Positions 13,669 through 26,639 of a stretch of DNA of 64,000 bases are shown here, one piece after another. This DNA comes from Vigna angularis (Eukaryota > Streptophyta > Magnoliopsida > Fabales > Fabaceae). The position numbers and the translations under genes were made by a program. The number at the start of each line of letters is the position of its first letter. The first letter of the stretch is position 1. The stretch is from assembly GCF_016808095.1 (NCBI RefSeq), contig NC_068972.1, forward strand, positions 8,922,001 through 8,986,000, read 5' to 3'. The notes under the pieces are model-generated. The model saw only the letters and a program-made list of their open reading frames with translations. It was not told the DNA's origin and ran no database searches.

Positions 13669-16600
13669 ATGGCGTCTTCTCTCTCCACCAAACCATTCTC
13701 AACCGACGCTCTCTCCGCCTTCGCTTCTCTCAATTCCGATCTCCGATCTCTCTCTCCCGGTTACCTCCGACTCTCGCTCCGTCCTCGTCTTCCCAAGAGA
13801 CTCCGTCAGTCCTCTCTCTCTGTCCATTAATAGTTTCATTTTCTACTAATCCTTAGTTTTGCGTTTTTTTTCTTCGCTTATATTTTAATTCTTATTGTTT
13901 TACGTGATCACTCGGAGTTAATTTTCAGATAAATCAGCTACTAGAATCTGCTCCTCGTTTTTTTTTTTCGTGTTTCTCTTTTTTGTTCGTTCATTTGCTT
14001 AGCTGAATCGATTTTATCTGCTGTATATTTCAAATCGTTCGCTGAATTCGTGCATCTAGGTTTCTGGTATCGGTTGTAACTTGTTGCAAGGAATGCGGTG
14101 TGACATTGTTATTAAGTAATTCGTGTAAGAATTTCTGAAACAAATCGTTTTAAATGAAATTGGATGTCACACTTCTCAAATCTCCGTCGTTTGTCTTGCA
14201 TACCTTCTGGTGCCGCTGCTATTTTAATTTCTATGTTCACAAGTTCATGTAGGTGTAGTCTGAATTTTCTTTTGTTTTATATCTACTTTTAGCTGCTAGG
14301 AACTAATATTTCTTAAACCATGTTTTTTTTTTTCGGTTTTCATTATAATTTCAAATTCAATAAATAAGTAGGATTGGAGTATACGATAAACGCAACGAAT
14401 TAAGGATATGGTTGGTTCCGAAGCCAGTTACATTACATGTTAAGAATTCTAAAGTAACAGAGGGATGGTTTTTAACTTTCTTAGAGTGTTGACCTATTAC
14501 AGAGATACAGGCGGCTGGGAGTACATATGGGAATCACTTTCGTGTGACTACATACGGAGAGTCTCATGGAGGAGGTGTTGGCTGTGTCATCGATGGATGT
14601 CCTCCTCGTATACCTCTCTCTGAAGCAGATATGCAAGTGGATCTTGACAGAAGGTACCTGTCTCTTAAATCATCTATTTATCTTCTTTGAACCACTACAC
14701 TTTGGTGTTTGGATTGAAAATCTGTGCTAAACTGCTAGTTAGGGAATATGACATTTATGAATGATAGGTAGTGGTTGCTTCTGATGCAACATCTCTTCAA
14801 AAAATAATTGCGTGATTTCTCATGTATAGGAGGCCAGGTCAGAGCCGAATTACTACTCCTAGAAAGGAGACTGATACATGTAAAATATTTTCAGGAGTCT
14901 CCGAAGGTGAATATTTCTTCCGATTATCTCTTAGCTTGGAAAATTGTATGTTTCATGAAAAAAGGTTTGAAGTACAATCTGTTAATTGCAGGACTTACCA
15001 CTGGAACTCCAATTCATGTATTTGTACCCAATACTGATCAAAGAGGAAATGTGAGTATTTAAAGCTATATTTTGTTTATGAAAAGCAAAGAAACTACTAT
15101 CATAATTCAAGCTGATAAAATATTGTACTATGGGAAACTTTTTCAGGACTATAGTGAGATGTCATTAGCTTATAGGCCTTCCCATGCAGATGCCACCTAT
15201 GACATGAAGTATGGTGTCAGATCAGTTCAGGTGCTGACTTTTCTATTGTAATGAGGCCAACATTTTTTTAATGGGATATGTATATGTAATAAGCTCATAC
15301 ATCTGAACTCTATTATGTTTAAGGGTGGTGGTAGATCTTCTGCAAGAGAAACAATTGGAAGGGTTGCTTCGGGTGCTGTTGCTAAGAAAATCCTTAAAGA
15401 TTTTTCTGGAACTGAGGTATGTTACTTGTCTTGTGAGTTTATTCTTCTTAGTCCTTTTTGTTCTGTTTTATAACTGGCCAAGAAGGATATATATTTTAAC
15501 TTAAGTACATCTTAGCCTTTCTATATCCATGTTTGTATTGTAATTTTTACAAATTCACGGTTTTTGGTTATTTTATTTGCTTCTAGAACTGCATAAACCA
15601 CATATTGCTACAAGTTTTAGCCGTTAAAATTAATCATGATATAATTGCTCCAAAGTTAGAGGATGCACCCAGTGACCACCAAGACCCTTTCATATGAATT
15701 TAACCTTCTATGCAAAAATAAGCAGCATTCTATTTCTAAATTAGATTTATGCATAACGTGTCTTGGTGAGGCCTATTAGCTGCAGAAGTCATGTGTGCTA
15801 ATCGTATTAAACACTGCTATTAAAGGGAAAGACTTGACTTTAAAGGACCTCTGGAGATGTAGATGAATGTGAAGAAGGAAGTTTTAATGATTTTGAGCTA
15901 GAAACCAAAAAGATTTAAAATAACACCAGAAGAATCCAAAGGGCTATCCCTTCCCCCTGGATCAGTTGTTGATTCACTTTGAAGTATAAAGGATTTCTGC
16001 TGAAACGAAAGTTCCAACTTCCAAGTAAACTTGGACCCTGAATGAAACAAAAGTTCTCAATGGTTATTTATGTACGGAAACCAGATGATAAAGGTGTTAA
16101 AAGCCTCTATGAAGGAAACATTCCTCACCCAAAATTCCTTCTAAAACGCAATATGACTATTATCTCCTAAATTTGAGGAAATGGTGATTACGAAACGTGA
16201 ACCTAAGAAATAAATGTCTAAATGACTAGTTTGAGTTGCAATGATCACTGAGACGACATCCTATTCATCTTGATTTCTATGTCATTTTCATTGAGTGCAC
16301 ATATACTCACCTGAGTTTGATGATTTTAAAGAAACTTACCCTGAGAAATGAACTTCCAAAGACTGACATTGATTGCATCGATCACTAAATTGGCATCCTA
16401 TCCCTACTGATCATATGTAAGGTCAGCTTGCATCTGTCTGTTATGGCCTAACTTTGCCAGATCAATCTCTGTGTTCTGATTTTCTTTTTACAAAATGAAA
16501 ATCTTTAGCCCCCAATGGATGGTTGATATAGATATAATAATGTACATACATGTAACAAGTTTTATTTGCCAATTCCTTAAGAAACATTGTAGCTAAAGGT

Positions 16601-19600
16601 TCCTTATTTTTCAGATTCTTGCATATGTCTCTCAAGTTCATAAAGTTGTTCTTCCAGAGGACGTTATTGATCATGACACTTTGATGCTTCATCAGGTATT
16701 AAAGTTAATATTCATTTATGCGTGTACTGGTGGCATAGTGCTTCCTTTGTAAAGCTGTTTGAAGTGAATGTCGTGTATTCTAAACATGGAGATGATTATC
16801 TGTTTTACTTTTTGTTTTCTTTAATGGATTTTGAATATATCCGGCTATCAAATATTTTTATTGAGCCTGCTTATTGGCAATGGAATACATTTTGCAATAT
16901 ATGTTTGTTGTTTGATTTAAACTGAAATTTCAACATCCTGAGCATTAACCATAAATATTAGTAAGGTAATGACTTTTACCATTACTAAGGAAATGGGTGA
17001 TAAATACCTTTACCACCTCAAAGCCAAAGCTGAATTTCAGGTCAATAATATGCACATGCACATATATTAGTCTAGTGCATGAATACAATTGCATAATTAG
17101 TGCATGAATAGCTGATGATAAGTTATTGAGAGTTACATTTGAAATCTGTTTATTTTTTAACTAATAACTAAGGAAGTATTCATACTGTCCTGTAAGGATG
17201 GAATCTTCCAAATCGATTGCTTATTGTTATATCTTATATCGAGAATACTTTTTGTTGATGTTGCTATCGTTATTATATTTTTGCAATTCTGGAGCCAAAT
17301 TCGTGGTTTGCCACTTTTATTGAACAGGTGCCATCATACTGTCCTGTTCAGAATGCTGTCCTCCCATTTAATTGCTTATTGTTATAACTTATATTGAGAT
17401 ACCTTTTATTGATGTAATTATCATTATTTCACTCTTGCAATTAGAAGCTAAATTCCTGGTTTCCAATTTTTTTGTGGAAAATTTTCAGATTGAGAGTAAC
17501 ATTGTTCGATGTCCAGACCCTGAATATGCAGAGAAGATGATAGCTGCAATTGATGCTGTGCGAGTGAGAGGTGATTCTGTTGGTGGTGTTGTAACATGCA
17601 TTGTTAGGAACTGTCCTCGTGTAAGTCTTTCCACCTGTCTCTATCAAGCTGAAATAATTTGGCAAGATAGCAAGTAGAGATAAAAGCTATAACAACTGCA
17701 AAGGTTTTTATTAGTAACTCAGCTATCACATGGTTAGTTGGCTTTAAATGGAAACACAACTACATGTTTTTTCTTGCTCGAGTACAGTGTTGCTAAGTAT
17801 CGGGTTGTAGTGATGCAATATTAGTTTCTTAGTGCTTTTGTTTAATGGTCTCTTTGTTTTTTTATACTATTCACGTTTTTTCATTTTACTTACTAACTTG
17901 GGCTTCTTTACTTTTAAAATAAATCCGACATTAGCCTTTTCATTTCCAGGCCATGCAAACTTTGAGTATTATTCTATGACCTAAATTTCTTTCCTCTTAC
18001 TCTTAGACATCAACCCTGCTCTTTCAAAACTCAAAACACTCAAACATTTTCTTTCAGTCTAGCAACACCTTAGTTTTTACTGGTAACAATACTCTTTTAT
18101 AAATGTTTGTTTTCCCCTTTCTTAAATCTTCCCCTTGTTTCTTTAACCTCTCCTTTTCCTTTTCTCCTTTTTTAACCGTGCCTTCTTCCAAATTTGAAGT
18201 TTTTGTTTTTGTTTTTCCGCTTCTTATTCTCTCTTATACAAAAAAATGTACCCACTATGTGATTTCTGCTATTTGCCCGTGACGCAATCCACTGTATGAC
18301 AGTGGATTTTAAGCTTTTCACAATTTTCCACAATTTTCTATTGACAACTCTGCTTAACTATGTTTTTCTTCTTAATAGATTAATTCCAAATAAGCTCATA
18401 TTAAGCATCGCTATGAACTTTTATATCTTAACTATACTGGTATCCTAAAGCCCATCAATCCTTTGGTATCACATGAAAATTTAAAAGAAAGAAAAATGAA
18501 TGAATACAAAGCCTTAATCAATTTTGGTTTTTGTTTCGTTTCTTTAGTTAAATCCCTGATTTGGTTAGAAATACATGTTTTTAGTCCCTGTCATTCCATT
18601 TGTTTTGTTAAGTGATGCTGAGGCATAATCAAGTTGTGGAACATGTCAATGATCCGTTTGTCGTTTCATATCATCACTTTAAGGGAGTAATTCTAATGAT
18701 AGGTACTAAATGTGTATTTCAACAAAATCTGGGTCAAATGGTAATCATCTTTTAGGTAGCAAAACCAACGTTTATTAATTTTCTGGGAAGATATGAGGTA
18801 TTTAAGCCTTTTTTTTTCTCTTCTAAGAATATTCTAACTTCTCTCTTCTAAGAATATTTCTAACTTTAAGCTTTAACCCTACCTACCTGTAGCAGTGCTT
18901 AATGATAATAAATTAATCTAATAAACACACATGACATGAAATCTTGTGCAGAAAATGGTAGAAAATTTTCCATTATTAGACTTTGAAAAGTTTTACCCTT
19001 TAGTCATCTACGAGTTTCAGAACTTCCCTTCCTTGCATAGTATAATTTGCTTTTACAAAAATTAAGTTGTAGCTCACGTCCATAAATATCAGATTGCTCC
19101 AAGGTATTTTGACCCGGTTGTATAATAATTTAATATTTAGCATGAGAGAAAACACTCTGCTTTGAAACCATGCTTGTTGTTTTGCAACTTTGATCTTCCT
19201 TAATATCTTGTAAGGCACCTCTTAGTTCTCATCCTAACACCTCGTAATTTTATTTATATTATTAGGTTTTTTCTATTAGTTTTCCACTTAGAATAAACAT
19301 GACCTTATTATTTCTCAGGGTCTTGGTTCACCAGTGTTTGACAAACTTGAGGCGGAGTTGGCTAAAGCTGTTATGTCTTTGCCTGCAACCAAGGGTTTTC
19401 AGTTTGGTTCTGGGTTTGCAGGTAACCGAAACTTGCTTGTATTGTTGGTACCAATTTTACAACGTCGTTTCTTTGATAACTTGTGTCCGAGGTGTGTTCT
19501 AATGCCATAATGAAATCATTATAGGCACCTTTTTGACTGGGAGTGAACACAATGATGAGTTCTATATAGATGAACATGGAAGGACAAGAACAAGAACAAA

Positions 19601-20583
19601 TCGCTCTGGTGGGATACAGGTATTTGTGCTGTTCTATAATTACTAATTAGTTGTTTCTAGATGTGCACGATGATGGTCATGTCTCTCTATATTTGTTTTA
19701 CTTAAATTATCTGTATTGACAATCAGGGTGGAATTTCCAATGGGGAAATCATTAATATGAGAATAGCTTTCAAGCCAACATCGACTATTGGAGTAAGTTT
19801 AATCTGTTCTTTTTCTATCTTCATCACTGTTCCATTCGTCCATTAAACACACACACTAGCCAATCTGATCTGTTCGCGATATCTTTCACAGCAATTTTTC
19901 TTGTTAGATTATCTAGGATATTTTAAGTAACTTTAGTAATCTTTTAAGAGTGATTTTTGTATTTCATTATTTTTGTATTACCATGTGTATTTTATATTAA
20001 TTGAACATGGTGTTGCACTTTTGCAGAAGAAGCAACATACTGTGACTCGGGATAAAAAGGAAACAGAGCTGATAGCCCGTGGTCGCCACGATCCTTGTGT
20101 TGTCCCAAGAGGTTGATAACCCTGCTTTTTTAGTTAGAATTCTATTTGTATCATCTTTAATTCATTTTGGTAACTTCATCTCGAATATAATTCATCTAAG
20201 TTACTGAGAGGACAATCTTTAGAACTATTAACATTGAACTGAAGGGCAAGATAATTTGATACGTGACAACTTTTCCTTAAAAGACATCTAAATTTAATGT
20301 CAGAAAGAAAGGACGATTGAGTATTATGTGTGTGCATGATTTTCAATCATGACAACATTTCAAGTTTTTGACTCTTGCTTGAATTTTAATGACTAGAAAA
20401 TAAAATCTCTGAAAATTTTGTTGGATTGGGCTTGCAGCTGTACCCATGGTAGAGGCAGTGGTAGCTTTGGTTCTTGTGGACCAGTTGATGGCACAATATG
20501 CTCAGTGTAATCTGTTTCCCGTAAACTCAGATTTGCAAGAACCCATGGTGCCCGTTTTAGAGCCAGAAGAAGTACCATTCTGA
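13669..20583 (+). CDS. CS: Chorismate synthase, chloroplast precursor (13 exons)
   Basis: Chorismate synthase (EC 4.2.3.5) converts EPSP to chorismate with reduced FMN, the last shikimate-pathway step, in plastids. Exons read from the sequence: 13669-13804, 14503-14653, 14830-14906, 14992-15050, 15147-15230, 15324-15416, 16615-16695, 17489-17620, 19319-19421, 19525-19619, 19727-19792, 20027-20111, 20438-20583. All introns are GT-AG, phases agree throughout, and the product is 435 residues, normal for a plant precursor. Residues 1 to about 48 are rich in Ser, Leu and Arg with few acids, a plastid transit peptide. The three family signatures are present: GESHG at 64-68 in exon 2, [17 protein letters not shown] from 171 in exon 6, and RHDPC at 379-383 in exon 12. 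The start chosen gives MASSLS, typical for this precursor. No disruption is seen. Intron 7 ends in a 154-bp tandem duplication. Confidence 0.97.
17181..17488 (+). repeat. 154-bp tandem duplication at the 3' end of intron 7
   Basis: Copy A (17181-17334) and copy B (17335-17488) both open CATACTGTCCTGT. They share TTGCTTATTGTTATA, then ACTTATATTGAGAATAC-like, TTGATGT and TTGCAATT words in the same order. Copy B supplies the real polypyrimidine tract and acceptor for exon 8. Copy A retains a second possible acceptor, TTGAACAG, at 17320-17327. Confidence 0.85.
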
Positions 20584-20928
20584 AGAATATGAAGCGGGTA
20601 CATAAATCAGTATTTGTCTGCCTTCTGGCTATAGTGTTTAGTTGACGGTTAATTCATTTTGATGAAAGTTCTAGTTTCCTCTTTTGAGGATCCGTCTCCT
20701 AATCTGCATGTTCACCTTCTGGCAGCTATTTTGGCGAATGGAATCTATCTTCTTGTATTAGTGTAAGTTAATCTGTGTCTTTTTATTTTCTCCTTTTTCA
20801 TTTCGAGGGTAATATCGTTTCTAGAAAACCTGGTCGCAAAAGCACCGAGATGTATCCTTGAAGTGAATTGGAATTATATACTGAGAAATGTAACAGTTTT
20901 TGGTCTAGCAAGTGTTGCTATGCATTTC

Positions 20929-20934
20929 AATAAA
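20929..20934 (+). terminator. Polyadenylation signal of chorismate synthase
   Basis: AATAAA lies about 345 bp after the stop codon, after a T-rich 3' untranslated stretch. It is a plausible near-upstream element, but plant poly(A) signals are loose, so the exact cleavage site is unknown. Confidence 0.45.
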
Positions 20935-22515
20935 TGAAAGCTTTGGGAAGTTTAGCTGGCTGTTCATAATATATTATGCATTGTGATTGCGAATTACAAT
21001 GTCAATTCTGTACTTTTATGCGTTACTTTTTGCTTGTTAATATGTTACTTCACAATTTTATGGCGAAATTTTACAGTAGCGGTGACAGATTCCTGAACTT
21101 GTTAAAATATAATCTGGACACGATACTTAACTTATTTGGTATGTAAGAAGTAGAAATTCACCGTAAGTGCGTACCACTACAAATTACCACCCTAAATCAT
21201 AAAATATCACAATATAGTCGACTCAAATTTACAAAAAGTGACCTTTTTCATTCACGCTGTTTGGAATATGGACATGAATAGTGGCACAGAAGGTTTCAGT
21301 CATTCTTTTTGTATCCGTACATATATTTGAACATTGCAGTTCTCTATTAATTTTTTTTCCACTAAGAACAATTTTTATAAATGAAATAATAGTTAATGTA
21401 GGTAGGAAATTATTTAACATTTTGAAATAATCATTCTGAAATGTAAACAAAATGATTTTCTAACAACCAAAAGTCTTTTTAAATGAAAATAATAATAATA
21501 ACATTTTAGCCATGAAATTATTTCAATACAAATAAAACGGAGGTAGAGATATCTTTCAGGGAGGGCTAGGGTGATGCTCACATCTTTTTGGTAAGAAAGT
21601 TTGCAAGATATTTTTAATGATTTTTTTTTTTAAATAGTAGTTAACATGCTTGGAAATTAAAAGTGAAATAGGATATAGTGTAGTTTTATCCATGGAGAGA
21701 GGGAAACATATAGTTTTAATATGTAAAGGACAATTTAATAGATCTTTCAAAAATAAAGTGCATTTTACTCTTTTAAACATTATGAAAATTTAAAATTGAA
21801 TGAATGATCTACGTATATTCAGCTTTACATCCATTTTGTTTCTTAACAGAGGAGCACGAACAATATTAGAAATCCAATCATGGTTAGTAAAGGTAAATTG
21901 AGAACGCAACCAAACTTATTTTAGAAATCCATTTCGTCCTCTATGGGTTTTACCGTTCACTTTAACTTAGGGTAATTGTTTAAAAAATAGTACTTTATTT
22001 AGTCACAATTCCGAAAAAACACTTTTTATTTCAACATACTAGTTATAATTTCTGCTTTTCTATGTAAAAACACTCAAAATAGCTTCTGCAAATAATCAGA
22101 CATATTATTAAACAATGCATTTTGACTTTTCTTAAAAGAGTTTAAACAAACACATTAAACTAGATACACAATTTAGAGATTTTTTTTTTCTTATCAACAC
22201 ACAAGTGATACTCTGAGTATCTCACTCTTGTCAATTACTTATGAAACATTTTTAACATCTTGTTATCTCTTTCGTTTTTATTAAGTAAGAAAATTAAGGA
22301 AAAATCTCTCAACTATTATAAACTGCTTTTCTTTTACCATTATTTTTTTCTGTACCTATTATTTTAACTACTTGTCGTTTTCAAGTTGTTTTTTCGCCTT
22401 ATTCTAAATTAAATTCAAAGAACTTTTTTTAAAAAATTCGTTAAAATTTTAAAAATGGTATTACTTCATAATTTAAATCGTTCATTGTAAATTTAAAATA
22501 TAACTTATATATTTA

Positions 22516-22519
<4 letters not shown>
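20935..22519. other. Intergenic DNA
   Basis: AT-rich DNA between the chorismate synthase 3' end and the TA microsatellite. No gene, RNA or transposon terminus is supported. Confidence 0.55.

Positions 22520-22573
<54 letters not shown>
22520..22573. repeat. (TA)n microsatellite
   Basis: About 27 TA units directly abut the left end of the solo-LTR-like block. The right flank of that block (TATACATATGTA) resembles decayed continuation of the same tract. Confidence 0.95.
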
Positions 22574-22576
<3 letters not shown>

Positions 22577-25156
22577 GTCAGACCTCGGAAATTTAACCCA
22601 AACCCCACCTGTTTAATCTCATTAATGCGCCTAAAACCCTGCTCAGAATCATTAAAAACCCACCCAAAACTCTGCACGCCAAGTGTCAAGAATGAAAGAT
22701 TCGAAAATCAGTAGTGGAGGACAGGTGTCCACAGGAGAGCGCACATTCATTTGGACGTGGGCAGACAAAAATGATTTTTCTGAAAACCCTGTTCACTCTC
22801 CTCTGCACGCACCGTCTTCCTCCCCAAACTCTGAATATCCATTTTCTCCTCCTTCTCTCTAGAAAACTCTTCCTTCTCTCTACTGAAACTCATCCTTTCT
22901 CTTCTCCGTTCATCATTCAGAAACCATAGAAGTACTCCCGGCGTCGTGAGCTTCTTGCTGGACCGAACAGTTTCAGAGTCTGAAGCTGGTAAGTTCTCGA
23001 CCTTAGCTGTTCATTTTTGGGTTACATGCAAAACCAAGATTTGGTTGTATGCAGGGGTACAATCTAAATTCTTCTGTATTTTTTTTTTATGGTTAGACTT
23101 AGTTGGAGGAATTAAGAAAAATCGTTGAGGGTAGAAAGCTGTAGTTGGACGAATCAAAATAATACTCTTAGGACGTTCACCACTGATCCAGGTAAGGGAA
23201 GCTTATTCAATTTAATTCGTATGTTTGTATTGTATTGTATGAATGTTCTGTGTGTTGCATGAAGTATGATCTGTATTATTTGATTGTTGGTATATGATTA
23301 TGATTATGAGTTTAGGTATGAGAATCATGAAATGTACTATGATATGAGTATTTGAAAGTATGAAAGTTTATGCTGAGAAATGAGTTTAATGTAAATGAAA
23401 CTTTGAATATGAATTTCCTATGATAATGAACGTTCGTCATTGAACGGTCCTTGACCGTTCGGTGTTGTTACCAAACTTCTGTGAAATTGAATTCTTTCAT
23501 TTGGAAAGAATTATAGTTGAGGACGAACGCCCTCTTGCATTAAGTGCTACGTTTGAGCGTTCGGCCAAAACGTAGATATCCTGAGTGTTGTGTGAGGAAT
23601 TGAGAAACTTGTAAACATAACTGGATACTTAGTCATTATGAATTCTATCTTCACTATCCTATATTACTCTTATTACTTTTTCTATTATGAGTTCAAATCA
23701 ACGATGGGTCTCGACCCAAAGCGGACGTTATGAGTGGCGCTCGGTCTTATACCGAACGCTCGTCCTTGTCTTTAATTACCAAACGAGTGGAAATAGCGTT
23801 CGTCCAAAATTTCAGTAAATACGTATTACCGCGTTCGGTCATTGACTGGCCGTCAGTTTCTATAATTGAATTGTTCTCGGTATAGTTATTTACTCGTCTT
23901 GTGGTGTCTCTATCCATTTGGATTCGGCCTAGAGCCTTTGTACTTAACTTATTATGAGTATTGATCGGATCGTTCTAGAGTCAGTTCATTCAACTGATTC
24001 GAGTGGTAATGACGTTCGTCATCTGATATGTGTCGGTTTTATTCTGTTCTGAAACGAGGATTTCTCGGTCTCGTTTTTAACGTTCGTCCTCGTTATGAAG
24101 AGGGCTGGACGCTCGTCATTTTATGTAATTGGAACGGAAGATGGAAATGATATTAAAGTGAAAAATTATAAAGAATGAACAGTATATGAGATGAAATGAT
24201 GGTTGTGGATTTTGAACGAGCGTTCTAGAGAGGAACGACTCTTGGATGAAAGTTGGAATTTGTAAAGTATGAATGTGGACAAAGCTTAGCTGATGATTCA
24301 TCCTGATGTTCCGTGAGTGCTCGTCCTCAAGTAGAGGGGAGTATGTCATGTGTGGGAACGGCAGGAGGTCTTAGTCCATAAATGTACTTTGGACGGAACG
24401 GACTAACCTCGGGTGGTAGCTGATGAAAATCCCAGTTACTGTATCACCCGGGTGCATGAACGTCGTAGCTACACAGAATTCATACGGTCCAGACAATCAG
24501 TCTAGTATCAGGAATTGATTGAGTTAAAGAATTGATTGAATTATATGTTGTGAATTATTCGATATGTTTGATGTGATATGAAATGCATGTTATTACTTGA
24601 ATTAAATTCAATAAGCTTACCCTTCGTTTTTCCTTGTGTTGTCTCGTCCTTGTACGTCCGTCCTTGTCTTGCAATGATCATCCGTGTGGATGTGAGCAGA
24701 TGGAGAGGCGTTGCTTGAGGAGACGCTTGAAGAAGGAATCTTAGAGGAAGAAAATCTCGTCGATGTTGAAGTGAAGGCCGAACAGTAGTACGTTCGGTTA
24801 TCTGTTTAGTTTAGTTAGATTAGAGTGCTGTATTAGAATGACCCCTTCCCTTTTTGATTAATTTGACCGTTCGGTATTTCTATTTTGTAAACCGTTCGGT
24901 CAGGTATGCTTAGATTGAACATCTTTATTTCTATTAGCTTACGTAAGGCTGTTCGGCTAAGAGCGTACTTTATTCTCTTTAATTGTAAGACTGAATTGAT
25001 ATATTAATATATGTGAATATTCTATTTGTATGGTTTATGACTGTATTTATGGGATGTTAGATATTGCATAATAAAATGTATGTGTTAAAATTATTTTCTA
25101 ATTATATTTAAAAAGTCATTTCATGTAAGGTACACTTTACAGTGCGAACGGTTCCA
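22574..25156 (+). mobile_element. Probable solo LTR of a Ty3/gypsy-type element (~2.6 kb)
   Basis: A block with visibly higher GC and many CpG-containing words (CGTTCGTC, CCGTTCGGT and variants) sits abruptly in AT-rich DNA. It begins TGTGTCAGACCTCGG and can be ended at GAACGGTTCCA. The flanks are TATAT (22569-22573) and TATAC (25157-25161), a 4-of-5 match to a 5-bp target duplication within a TA tract. It has no long coding frame. It looks like a long LTR left after LTR-LTR recombination, which long-LTR chromoviruses often leave. Class and boundaries are inferred, and no internal domain is present to confirm them. The short frames inside it are not genes. Confidence 0.5.
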
Positions 25157-26596
25157 TATACATATGTATTTTTTTAGTCTTAATAGTTTTCTTGATTCAT
25201 AGAAATTGAACACACAAAAATTTAATATAACTTACATACCATGCTAAACCAATTAAGCTGTATTCCCCTAACATAATTTTGTCTATTAATTTTACAAGTA
25301 TAAATTTATTATAGACTTAAGTTTAACAAAATATGTAAGTTTATTTTTTATCGTCTGAAAATCGATAATAATAATATTTAAAACATTTAATAGTTATGCA
25401 TTATTATTATAAAACTTTCATAGTATTAGCTAATAAAATTAATTTAACAAGATTTATAAGATAAATAATTGTAAAAAATAAAAATCAGCACCGCTTACGA
25501 ATAGATATATTATTTATTCTTTTTTCCGATTTTGAAATTCTTCAAATATTCGTGGGAATTTGAAGACAAAGAATGGGAGAATATCCTAATTTCAGCATGA
25601 ATCTATGAAATCACATACAAGTGTCTTAGTCAAATAATAAATAATTAGTATAATCATTTGGGTTAAAATTTGATTAAGACTAAGTATTCAAACTTTGTCA
25701 GTCCTGAAAGGTAAGCCGATCTAGGTTGTTAAAGTATCTTAGTTGGTTTGTCTTTAATTAGATATCATCATATTTGAATATTTTTCTCGCAAAGTGATAT
25801 CTACTTTATAATGAAAGAGTGATTTTAAATTTTAAATATTTCTTAAATTTCATAACTAAATAATTTATATAATTATAAAATAAGTATTTTTACTTTTTTC
25901 TCAAAAATAAAAGGAATAAGTTATGAAAACTTGTGTCTGACTGATGAATTTTAGGAAAATAATTTACTTTCAAAACTAATTTAAAATATTAATTAAGAAT
26001 TTATGAGAGTAGTTTTACTATGTACAATTGGATAATTTAAGTTTTACCAAAATAAAAATAAAAACAAGAAATTATCTATATTTTATCTTGTTTTATTTAT
26101 TATATTGTCTCTTCAAGTTTATTTTGATTTAGTAAATCTATTTAACTTAGTTTGTTGTAGACTCAACTAATGTTTAAATATCATCAATTTAATATTATTT
26201 TGTTAACTATTGTTTTAGTTTAAAATAAAACTAATTATTTTTTACCATTATTTTCAAAGTTATTTTTTTATATAGATAGGTGTTAACTTTAATTATATTT
26301 TATTTTATCAATAATCTTAAGGTTTATAAATGTAAAGAATAATTATTTTAATCAACATTGACAATATTATTTTTAATTGATGTTATTTAAAATATTTTTT
26401 TATCAATATTTATAAAAACAAATAAGCTATGATTAGTTTTATTTTATCCATATTAAATAAATTTATCGATCAATGTTGATATGATTTCTTTTAATGTTAA
26501 TTATAATATTTATTAATATTAATAAGATTATTTATTGTATTTCATGTAACCATTTTTTGTCAAATAATTGGTATGAATTAATATTTATTTAATATT

Positions 26597-26639
<43 letters not shown>

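Noticed and set aside
14706..14720. TTTGGATTGAA, resembling the start of miR159
   Set aside because: Only 11 bases match and there is no stem-loop. It is intronic.
16288..16299. TCATTGAGTGCA, resembling the 5' part of miR397
   Set aside because: The match stops after 12 bases and there is no hairpin partner. It lies in an intron of chorismate synthase.
17372..17677. 101-codon plus frame
   Set aside because: It is exon 8 of chorismate synthase read through its flanking introns. Splice sites at 17488/17489 and 17620/17621 fix the true exon.
22714..22929. 71-codon plus frame in the LTR-like block
   Set aside because: It has no protein-like pattern and lies in repeat DNA.
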